From positions 124,001 to 188,000 of the forward strand of contig NZ_CANMAH010000008.1 of NCBI RefSeq assembly GCF_947495825.1: a stretch of DNA of 64,000 nt, in the 5' to 3' direction. This stretch comes from an uncultured Psychrobacter sp. GTDB lineage: Bacteria; Pseudomonadota; Gammaproteobacteria; Pseudomonadales; Moraxellaceae. The position numbers and the translations under genes are program-made. The notes under the pieces were generated by a model. The model saw nothing but the letters and a program-made list of their open reading frames with translations, searched no databases and had not been told where the DNA came from. Shown here in pieces: positions 56,880 through 64,000 of this stretch (positions are counted from its first letter, which is position 1; every line of letters begins with the position of its first letter).

Positions 56880-57674
56880 CTATCGTTTAGATTTACGATC
56901 GCGCTTAAAGAGATTAAAACCAGCATCTTTTCGCCATAGCAGTTTATGCTTAATCGTATCCTTAATCGTGCGCGGCTCCTTAGGAGCTTGAGCAATCAAC
57001 ATATCAAAAGTGACGTCACTTATAGCTAGCTCACCGCCATGCGCCATCATGACTACTGAAGGTTTTAAATTTTTTATTCTTTGTAATGACTGAATATAAA
57101 CTTTAGGATCATAAATAGGGAAAGGCGCGACAAACTTATGACGCAGCTTGATGATTAAGTCCGCTGTATATACTTGCCGACTTGGCAGATGAAATAGCGA
57201 CAAGTCACGATCTGTATGTCCTGGCGTCTCAAATACCTGCCATTCCTCAAACTCTGGTATATGTTCTTGATCCTTAACAGTAATATCGGGTATAAGATGT
57301 GCTGGGTAATACAAGTTCTTAGGCGAACGTCCTTGTCGTCTAGCGACGTATTGGGCGAGGTTCATGTCCACAACATGCATGGTACGACCAGCAATACCAC
57401 TATACCATTGATTATTTTTGTCTGCAGACACAATACGGCAGCCAGTCTCTTTTCTAAATTTGTGCGCGCCGCCTGCATGATCTGGATGCATATGAGTGAC
57501 CACAACAACCTTTAGATCTGTTATCGGTCGCTGCAGCGTATTCTTGATATAGTCGAGTACCAGCGCTACATCAGGTCGACAACCTCCATCTAAAAGCATA
57601 ATCTTGTCCGGATATACTGCAAGATACATACTTTGAATATATCCTTCTAAACGTATAATTTCACATAAGCTCAT
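56880..57674 (-). CDS. MBL-fold metallo-hydrolase
   Basis: A 264-residue metallo-beta-lactamase-fold hydrolase. The metal motif THMHPDHAGGA (~60-70, HxHxDH), the later His in TPGHTDRDLSLFHLPS (~150), Asp in YTADLI (~171) and His in MMAHGG (~210) give a complete two-metal site. Such folds include glyoxalase II, lactonases and RNases; the N-terminal IMLLDGGCRPD fits a small-molecule hydrolase. The substrate cannot be read from the sequence. AAGGA at 6 bases supports the ATG at 57674. The C-terminus is Lys/Arg-rich. It lies alone, convergent with the tRNA genes. Confidence 0.87.
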   Translation of the reverse strand: MSLCEIIRLEGYIQSMYLAVYPDKIMLLDGGCRPDVALVLDYIKNTLQRPITDLKVVVVTHMHPDHAGGAHKFRKETGCRIVSADKNNQWYSGIAGRTMHVVDMNLAQYVARRQGRSPKNLYYPAHLIPDITVKDQEHIPEFEEWQVFETPGHTDRDLSLFHLPSRQVYTADLIIKLRHKFVAPFPIYDPKVYIQSLQRIKNLKPSVVMMAHGGELAISDVTFDMLIAQAPKEPRTIKDTIKHKLLWRKDAGFNLFKRDRKSKR

Positions 57675-57852
57675 TTATATTCCTTGCCTCATTATTCATT
57701 CTTATCACGAGGCATCCTTTCGATGTAGATAACGATCTTTAGTATAGCGCTCGTCAATTCAAAATAAATGGCTTTGAGTGAACGCTTGTGACTATAAATA
57801 GTTAACCTTATATCACCTTTAAATCATACACTGATGCACTCAACTCTAAAAA

Positions 57853-57881
57853 AGCAAAAACTCAGCACATAGGCTGAGTTT
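57853..57881 (-). terminator. Rho-independent terminator after katE
   Basis: AAACTCAGC (57858-57866) and GCTGAGTTT (57873-57881) form a perfect 9-bp stem over a 6-base loop. On the minus strand it is followed by TTGCTTTTTT. It lies 45 bases after the katE stop. Confidence 0.8.
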
Positions 57882-57925
57882 AAGATAAAGCGTTTGAAGA
57901 TTAAAACTTATATAGTATTAGTCAA

Positions 57926-60013
57926 CTATGCAAGATCACGAACCTTTGGCTCACGCTCCCACAGACGCGACTTAGCGTTTTCGATAAAGGCATCTAAGTC
58001 AGCAAGTGGTGTGACAAAGCTGTCTTTTTCTACTGGTAGCTTGCTTAAGATGAATTCTTCAGTCGCTCCGCAATATGCAATTGCTTTACAATGCACATAA
58101 GCATCAGTAAACCAATCTAAGGTCGAGCTGTCTTTTGCTAGTTTCTTGGCTTGGTCTGGCATGATGATACTGACCACCGCATCAAAGAATACCGAAGGCG
58201 CACCTGCTACACGCTCTTCAGCTTGTATACGTGTGCCATCATCTAATTCCACCTCTTTACTCGGCGCAACGATTTTTACCATACCGCCTTGGGCATTGAC
58301 AGCGTCTTCAAACTTTTTGATTTCGCTATGATTTGACCCTTTAGCAACTAAGATACCAACCAAACGTCCTTTTAAAGACTTAGGCGTACGGCCAATCGTC
58401 TGCAATGGCTCAGAGGTTGCCATATCTTGTACGGGAGCTGCAGCATCAGCAGGCTCTGGCAACTCCATACCTAAGGCAGTTGCCACGCGATTGGCCAAAT
58501 CTTCATCGATATGTAACAGATGGCCAAGCATACGGGTACGTACATGAGGAGTATCTACTTTGCCAAGCTCAAATGCATAAGCCGTAGCAATATGCGCCTG
58601 CTCAGCTGGCGTTTGGCTGCGGTAGAACATACGCGGTTGACTATAATGGTCTGCAAAGCTCTCTGCGCGAATACGGCCTTTTACGCCATCATCCAACTGC
58701 TCATGGAATGACTCAAAACCTTTTTTAACACTTTCACGTGGACGCTCAGGATCTAAACTTTGTGGATCATAGAGGGTACGCGTCTTGGGCACCTGCATTT
58801 GCATATGACCATCTTGCTGGTTATTAGCAAATGGACATTTTGGTGCATTGATAGGAATTTGCGCAAAGTTTGGTGAATTAAAACGGAACAACTGAGTGTC
58901 TAAATAACTAAACAGGCGTCCTTGCAGTAGAGGATCATTACTATAGTCAATGCCAGGTACTACATGTGATGGACAAAATGCCACTTGCTCAGTTTCTGCG
59001 AAGAAGTTATCAGGGTTACGGTTCAAGACCATTTTACCGATGATTTTAACTGGCACTGTCTCTTCTGGAATCAGTTTGGTCGCGTCTAGATGATCAAATG
59101 GAAACTCATTGGCTTCTTCTTCAGTAAATAACTGAACACCAAGCTCCCACTCAAAATACATACCATTTTCAATCGCTTCATACATGTCACGGCGATTATA
59201 ATCAGGGTCAGCACCAGATATTTTTACAGCTTCATCCCAAATAAGCGACTGTACACCTGCTACTGGTTTCCAATGGAAACGTACAAAGGTACTTTTACCG
59301 TCTTTATTTAGCAAACGGAAAGTATGGATACCAAAACCTTCCATCATGCTAAAGCTACGCGGGAGCGCTCGATCACTCATCAACCAGATGACATTGTGCA
59401 TAGTTTCAGGGCTTAGTGACACAAAGTCCCAAAAAGTGTCATGCGCAGAAGCCGCTTGCGGGAATCCGCGATCTGGTTCTGGTTTTACCGCATGGATCAA
59501 ATCTGGAAACTTAATGGCATCTTGAATAAAGAAGATCGGCATATTATTGCCAACTAAGTCCCAGTTCCCCTCTTCAGTATACATTTTTACTGAAAAACCA
59601 CGGACATCACGCGGCGTATCTTTTGAGCCTTTATTACCAGCGACAGTCGAAAAACGAGTAAATACAGGCGTTTGCTTCCCTGTTTCTGTAAGAATTTTAG
59701 CGGTCGTATATTCTTCTAACGACTCTGTCAATTCAAAATAACCGTGGGCAGCACTACCACGAGCATGTACCACGCGCTCAGGAATACGTTCATGATCAAA
59801 ATGATTAATCTTTTCACGCAGTACAAAATCTTCTAACAATGATGGCCCACGCGCGCCAGCTTTTAGCGAATTTTGGTTATCAGAAATAGCAACACCTTGC
59901 TGCGTCGTTAAAACTTTACCGTCATCGTCTGCACGCTGGTGAGTTTCACCCCCGTTACCACGTTCAGTATTCATATTTTTAGCGGGGTCGGTATGATCTA
60001 GATTCTTCTTCAT
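57926..60013 (-). CDS. katE: Large-subunit catalase HPII
   Basis: A 695-residue monofunctional heme catalase of the large-subunit clade, dismutating hydrogen peroxide. The distal His lies in [14 protein letters not shown] (~82-95), Asn in the [14 protein letters not shown] stretch (~150-163), and the proximal heme Tyr in [14 protein letters not shown] (~362-375). The C-terminal ~150 residues (from ~545, [15 protein letters not shown]) are the class I glutamine-amidotransferase-like domain found only in large catalases; it lacks the catalytic Cys. The ATG at 60013 has AGGA at 6 bases. It is divergent from the dienelactone-hydrolase-like gene. Confidence 0.96.
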   Translation of the reverse strand: MKKNLDHTDPAKNMNTERGNGGETHQRADDDGKVLTTQQGVAISDNQNSLKAGARGPSLLEDFVLREKINHFDHERIPERVVHARGSAAHGYFELTESLEEYTTAKILTETGKQTPVFTRFSTVAGNKGSKDTPRDVRGFSVKMYTEEGNWDLVGNNMPIFFIQDAIKFPDLIHAVKPEPDRGFPQAASAHDTFWDFVSLSPETMHNVIWLMSDRALPRSFSMMEGFGIHTFRLLNKDGKSTFVRFHWKPVAGVQSLIWDEAVKISGADPDYNRRDMYEAIENGMYFEWELGVQLFTEEEANEFPFDHLDATKLIPEETVPVKIIGKMVLNRNPDNFFAETEQVAFCPSHVVPGIDYSNDPLLQGRLFSYLDTQLFRFNSPNFAQIPINAPKCPFANNQQDGHMQMQVPKTRTLYDPQSLDPERPRESVKKGFESFHEQLDDGVKGRIRAESFADHYSQPRMFYRSQTPAEQAHIATAYAFELGKVDTPHVRTRMLGHLLHIDEDLANRVATALGMELPEPADAAAPVQDMATSEPLQTIGRTPKSLKGRLVGILVAKGSNHSEIKKFEDAVNAQGGMVKIVAPSKEVELDDGTRIQAEERVAGAPSVFFDAVVSIIMPDQAKKLAKDSSTLDWFTDAYVHCKAIAYCGATEEFILSKLPVEKDSFVTPLADLDAFIENAKSRLWEREPKVRDLA

Positions 60014-60441
60014 AATATATCCTAGCTAGTAAATAAAATAAGTCTGTTAAGACCCTTGATAAAGTGCTCACACAGTTTTTATATCCTTGGAGATAATGTT
60101 GACTTCATATGTCGTTCATTTTTCTGTGTTAATAGCACTACCGATTATTGATAAAACGAAAATAAATAACAGGTTTTCAAACTATATTACCCAAAAAATA
60201 AGTTGCTTATATGGTGAACCTTGTTGATATTTAGTTAAATTTCACACTTAATATAAACGAAAACTTTCACCTCTATGGCGGTATATATGCAAGATAAGAA
60301 CGCATATAAATAATTGATTGTTGTAATGCCAATATTTTCTGGGGTATGCTTTTAGAAGGATTACTTACCAACGATAAATAACTGGACGTTGTATTTAGCC
60401 ATCTATTTATCTTTTTTTAGCAAACTATAAGGCTATTTATC
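60014..60441. other. Divergent intergenic region katE / hydrolase
   Basis: About 430 bp of AT-rich DNA with the promoters of both genes. An inverted repeat TATATGC (60284-60290) / GCATATA (60302-60308) with 11 bases between is a possible operator. No RNA gene or repeat copy is seen. Confidence 0.45.
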
Positions 60442-61248
60442 ATGTCATTAACATCGTCTATCCTACCCAATTTTTTATCTAAACATCTTTATAACTCGTT
60501 GGTCGCTGGCACCTCGTTGGGCTTAATGATGCTTACGTTTGGCCAGACAGCAGCGGCCATTACCTCTACAGACATCACCTATAAGGTCGATGACAAACCT
60601 TATCAAGGCTATTACGCCAAAGCTGACAAGCCCAATGCGCCTTTTATCCTACTGATTCATGATTGGGACGGATTGACAGACTACGAGCGCAAACGCGCGG
60701 ATATGCTAGCCGAACAAGGCTACAATGTACTGGCTGCTGATATGTTTGGCACAGGTGTGCGCCCGACCGAAATGGAAGATAAGAAGCGTCTGACCTCAGC
60801 GCTGTACGACGATCGCAGTAAAATGCGTCGCTTGCTACAAGGCGCGTTAAATGCAGGACGACTCCAAGGTAATGATGTTCGCACAGGCATGACGATGGGT
60901 TACTGTTTTGGTGGTACAGTCGCTTTAGAGCTTGCAAGATCAGGTTTTCCGCAAAAAGCGTTTGTGCCTTTTCATGGAGGGCTCGAAACTCCAAAGGGAC
61001 AAAATTACGATAAAACGAATGGGGAGATTTTAGTTTTCCATGGTACAGCCGATGAGGCCGTACCATTTGAAGACTTCACTACTTTGGGAAAAGATTTAGA
61101 AGCTAGCAAAGTACCCCATGAGATGATTACGTATAGCGGTGCAGTTCACGCTTTTACTGATTTTAATAACCCTGATAGATACAATGCGCGCGCAGATGAG
61201 CGCTCTTGGAAGCGCTATTTAGATTTTTTAGCAGAAGAATATCGATAG
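60442..61248 (+). CDS. Exported dienelactone-hydrolase-family alpha/beta hydrolase
   Basis: A 268-residue alpha/beta hydrolase. The N-terminal ~38 residues look like a signal peptide (hydrophobic core LVAGTSLGLMMLTFG, cleavage after AAA likely). The catalytic triad is Cys in MGYCFGGTVALE (~155), Asp in FHGTADEAVPFED (~203) and His in GAVHAFTDFNNP (~236), the dienelactone hydrolase pattern in which the nucleophile is cysteine. The DWDGLTDYERKRADMLAEQG segment is typical for the YghX/DLH group. The substrate is unknown; periplasmic location is inference. AAGG lies 9 bases before the ATG. Confidence 0.88.
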   Translation: MSLTSSILPNFLSKHLYNSLVAGTSLGLMMLTFGQTAAAITSTDITYKVDDKPYQGYYAKADKPNAPFILLIHDWDGLTDYERKRADMLAEQGYNVLAADMFGTGVRPTEMEDKKRLTSALYDDRSKMRRLLQGALNAGRLQGNDVRTGMTMGYCFGGTVALELARSGFPQKAFVPFHGGLETPKGQNYDKTNGEILVFHGTADEAVPFEDFTTLGKDLEASKVPHEMITYSGAVHAFTDFNNPDRYNARADERSWKRYLDFLAEEYR

Positions 61249-61404
61249 CGTTAGATGCTATTATCAGTTAGATTATAAGAGCAGCAATAAGACTGTTTGC
61301 TATCAAACACAAGCATCAATACTTTTGCGCGGTATCAATGCTGTTTTAGCTCAACAGATTTTTTGCAACCATACTTTAAAAAAGGCGACTAATATATTTT
61401 ACCT

Positions 61405-61439
61405 AAGACGGCTCGTAACTGTATTTACGAGCCGTCTTT
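61405..61439 (+). terminator. Perfect 14-bp hairpin terminator before ppc
   Basis: AAGACGGCTCGTAA (61405-61418) pairs perfectly with TTACGAGCCGTCTT (61425-61438) over CTGTAT, then TATTC. The T-run is short, but the stem is strong and no stop codon precedes another gene, so it most likely ends the hydrolase transcript. Confidence 0.7.
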
Positions 61440-61537
61440 ATTCATCCGTCTAGGGCGTAGTGTTCGTTGAGTGAGGAAGATAGCCATATCTAAGCTCTAT
61501 TGGATATATTCCCTAGTTATAGACAAGGAAGACAGTT

Positions 61538-64000
61538 ATGTTATTAGATAACGACGTATTGCGTGCGCGCATTCGTTTATTAGGATCGTTTTTAGGTGAG
61601 GCCATTTCTCGCCAATCTGGCCAACAGACATTAGACACCATCGAGACCTTGCGCCAAGGTTTTATCCAAGAGCGCCGCGAGCATAACGACGGACAAAAAA
61701 AGCAACTTATCGAGCTCATCGCCTCGCTAGACAATCAAACACTAAAAAATGTCATTCGCGCGTTTTCTATTTACTTTTTTTTGGCAAACCTAACCGAAGA
61801 AAACTACTTACGTGAGCAGCGGCGAGTGATGCGCGCGGAGTCCAACCAAAGCTGGGAAGGCTCCTTTCGCCGCACTTTATCAGAATGCCGCGAGCGCCAG
61901 ATCGAACCTGAACAAATCAAAGAACTCATTGATCAGCTAAAATTTATCCCAGTCTTTACCGCGCACCCTACCGAGGCGCGTCGCCGTACAACGATGAATA
62001 TCTTGCAAACGCTATACGAGCACACCGATGCCATGGGTGCCTATCCTGAGGGCAGTCTCGCCTTTGAGCAAGCCAAACAAAAAACCGCAGAAACCATTGA
62101 TCTACTGTGGTCATCAGATGAAGTGCGGACTCGTAAACCCTTGGTCTATGATGAGATTAATAATGGCCTGCATTATTTTGATGCCAGTCTTTTTACCGCC
62201 ATACCGAAAGTCTATCGCAATATCAAAGACGCAATCGTAGAGATTTATCCAGAGCTTAGTGACTATGCGCTGCCCGCTTTTGTTAATTTTGGTTCTTGGA
62301 TTGGGGGCGATAGAGACGGCAACCCCTTTGTCACTCATGAGACCACAGAAATGGCCGTGTTGATGCACGCCAATACGGTGCTGCGCCATTATCAAGTATT
62401 GATCCGAAAGCTGCGCCGCGAGCTGATCCATAGCGATAGCATCGTCACCATCGCGCCCGAGATTTATGAGCGAATCAAAGATTACAGTGAGCTGGATCAG
62501 CAAGTGTTTTGTTATAACCCTGATGACTACAACCATGAGCCATACCGTAGATTGTTGTCGCTTATTCTTGCCAAAATAAAAGCCACCAACCAACACATCC
62601 AAAGTCAAGGCACTGACGAGAATGCAGCAAAAGACGCGTACTTATCGCCGGCCGCACTGTTAGATGACTTACGCCTTATCCGAAAAAGCGTGAATACGCA
62701 TGATAGCGCCCATGCCGAAGGGCTGCTACTAGATACCATCCGCTTGGTCAAAACCTGCGGCTTTCATCTGGCCGCGCTCGATATTCGCCAAGACTCAGGC
62801 TATCATGGCGAGGTCATTGACGATATCTTTGCCAGTGCCTCCAACTTGCCCGATTACAAAACGCTAAGCGAAGCAGAGCGCCAAGAGTGGCTGACCAGTT
62901 TGCTACAAAAACCAGGCACGCCGCTGATTTATACCGATAATTTAAGCGAGCAAACCCGTGAGCAGCTAGCATTGATGCAGTCGGTGGCCAAACTGCGCAA
63001 ACTGGTCGGCGACGATACCTTTGGCAGCTACGTGATCTCGATGACCAATAACGCCAGTCAGCTGCTAGAAGTACTGCTGCTGATGCGTTTTGCGGGTTTG
63101 TCTGGTATCGATGACGACGGACACTTATTTGCCGCCTTGCCGGTAGCGCCATTGTTTGAAACCATCGAAGACCTTAAAAACATCGATAAAATCATGCCAA
63201 CGGTGCTGGATAACCCGCTGTATCGCGAGCTACTTGAGCACTCAGGCAATATTCAAGAGATTATGCTGGGCTACTCGGACTCTTCTAAAGACGGCGGCAT
63301 TATCACCTCGGCTTGGCAGCTGTATAGCGCCCAGCAGACTATCACCCGTATTGCCAACCAATATGGCATCAGCACCCGTCTGTTCCATGGCCGCGGCGGC
63401 TCTGTCAGTCGCGGCGGCGGCTCAACTCATCAGGCCATCGCCGCTCAGCCTGCTGGCACATTAAACGGACAAATCAAGTTTACCGAGCAAGGCGAAGTGC
63501 TCTATGCCAAGTATGCCAATCCAGATACAGCAGTGTTTGAGCTGACCATGGGCATCACTGGCGCGCTAAAAGCCAGCTCGTCACGCTTTGTGGCGCAGCC
63601 GGCCCAGCTCGATAGCTATGAAGCACTGTTTGCGGATTTGGCCGATGCTGGTGAGCAGCAATATCGAGCATTGACGGATAATACAGAAGGCTTTTATCAG
63701 TTTTACTCCGAAGCCACGCCTGTACAAGAGATCTCTTTGCTAAATATCGGCTCGCGCCCTGCCCACCGCAAAAAAGGCTTGCCAAGCAAATCGACCATCC
63801 GGGCGATACCTTGGGTGTTTGGCTGGTCACTGGCCCGCTTTACCCTTCCTGCGTGGTATGGCGTGGGCACGGCATTAGAGAGTGTCAAACAAAACGAAGC
63901 GTTGATGAAAGAGATGAATAAAAACTGGCCGTTTTTTAGCGCCTTTATCAGCAATATCGAAATGGCCTTTACCAAATCGGAGATGAATATCGCCCACGCC
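61538..64000 (+). CDS. ppc: Phosphoenolpyruvate carboxylase, C-terminus cut by window edge
   Basis: I translated this frame by hand: open from ATG 61538 to the right edge, 821 codons, with no stop. PEPC adds bicarbonate to phosphoenolpyruvate to give oxaloacetate, refilling the TCA cycle. The catalytic His is in FTAHPTEARRRT (~143-154), the phosphate loop in GGDRDGNPF (~256-264), GYSDSSKDGG (~577-586), and the essential Arg/Gly loop in FHGRGGSVSRGGG (~614-626). The family is ~880-930 residues, so about 60-110 C-terminal residues lie outside. AAGGA 8 bases upstream supports the start. Confidence 0.96.
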   Translation, partial: MLLDNDVLRARIRLLGSFLGEAISRQSGQQTLDTIETLRQGFIQERREHNDGQKKQLIELIASLDNQTLKNVIRAFSIYFFLANLTEENYLREQRRVMRAESNQSWEGSFRRTLSECRERQIEPEQIKELIDQLKFIPVFTAHPTEARRRTTMNILQTLYEHTDAMGAYPEGSLAFEQAKQKTAETIDLLWSSDEVRTRKPLVYDEINNGLHYFDASLFTAIPKVYRNIKDAIVEIYPELSDYALPAFVNFGSWIGGDRDGNPFVTHETTEMAVLMHANTVLRHYQVLIRKLRRELIHSDSIVTIAPEIYERIKDYSELDQQVFCYNPDDYNHEPYRRLLSLILAKIKATNQHIQSQGTDENAAKDAYLSPAALLDDLRLIRKSVNTHDSAHAEGLLLDTIRLVKTCGFHLAALDIRQDSGYHGEVIDDIFASASNLPDYKTLSEAERQEWLTSLLQKPGTPLIYTDNLSEQTREQLALMQSVAKLRKLVGDDTFGSYVISMTNNASQLLEVLLLMRFAGLSGIDDDGHLFAALPVAPLFETIEDLKNIDKIMPTVLDNPLYRELLEHSGNIQEIMLGYSDSSKDGGIITSAWQLYSAQQTITRIANQYGISTRLFHGRGGSVSRGGGSTHQAIAAQPAGTLNGQIKFTEQGEVLYAKYANPDTAVFELTMGITGALKASSSRFVAQPAQLDSYEALFADLADAGEQQYRALTDNTEGFYQFYSEATPVQEISLLNIGSRPAHRKKGLPSKSTIRAIPWVFGWSLARFTLPAWYGVGTALESVKQNEALMKEMNKNWPFFSAFISNIEMAFTKSEMNIAHA

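Noticed and set aside
56738-56995. An 85-residue minus-strand frame containing TATRTRDQLIKSQLLYQLSY
   Set aside because: Its C-terminal end is the reverse complement of the tRNA-Lys gene at 56741-56816; such peptides are a well-known artefact of tRNA antisense frames.

Overview
This window reads as a chromosomal segment of a gamma-proteobacterium of the family Moraxellaceae, most likely Psychrobacter. The basis is inference from content: a complete nuoA-N operon with fused nuoCD, an AdeIJK-like RND efflux operon whose proteins read like the Acinetobacter ones, AT-rich intergenic DNA, and a dispersed ~146-bp repeat of a kind I associate with Psychrobacter. Nearly everything is core metabolism. 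I see no phage, plasmid, insertion sequence, CRISPR array or defence island.

Layout. 1-3547 (minus): ubiH, a second UbiH/UbiF-family hydroxylase and a PIN-like protein cut by the left edge. 4000-6012 (plus): ybeZ (PhoH-like) and ybeY, separated by a terminator and a repeat copy. 6080-9205: mscS, an orphan TonB-like protein, and an unrecognised 256-residue protein. 9319-10152: ferredoxin-NADP reductase. 10314-26639 (minus): the nuo operon for complex I, with extensions in NuoA, NuoG, NuoJ and NuoK. 27516-29346 (minus): lolA, then rplU-rpmA. 29789-30811: ispB. 31696-38155: three-gene RND efflux operon behind a long leader with a MerR-type promoter. 38375-47127 (plus): hemB, rep, mgtE, dut, a phosphohexomutase carrying a 15-bp tandem repeat insertion, and argB. 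47212-47577 (minus): ArsC/Spx-like protein. 47817-56064 (plus): leuS-lptE-holA and macAB. 56444-56816: two identical tRNA-Lys genes set among four hairpins sharing one 3' flank. 56880-60013 (minus): MBL-fold hydrolase and katE. 60442 to the end (plus): a dienelactone-hydrolase-like protein and ppc, cut by the right edge.

How the genes fit together. UbiH, the second hydroxylase and IspB (octaprenyl tail) serve ubiquinone synthesis, and ubiquinone is the electron acceptor of the Nuo complex. LolA and LptE deliver lipoproteins and LPS to the outer membrane, where the RND outer-membrane factor also sits. YbeZ/YbeY, L21/L27, LeuS and the tRNA-Lys genes belong to translation; Rep, HolA and Dut to DNA replication.

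Most interesting non-genic signals: (1) a promoter at 31369-31400 with the geometry of MerR/ZntR-regulated promoters; (2) four hairpins each followed by TCTCTTGC around the tRNA-Lys pair; (3) three copies of a MITE-like repeat, two carrying an outward-facing TTGACA; (4) a 15-bp tandem repeat coding a pentapeptide-like insertion in the phosphohexomutase.
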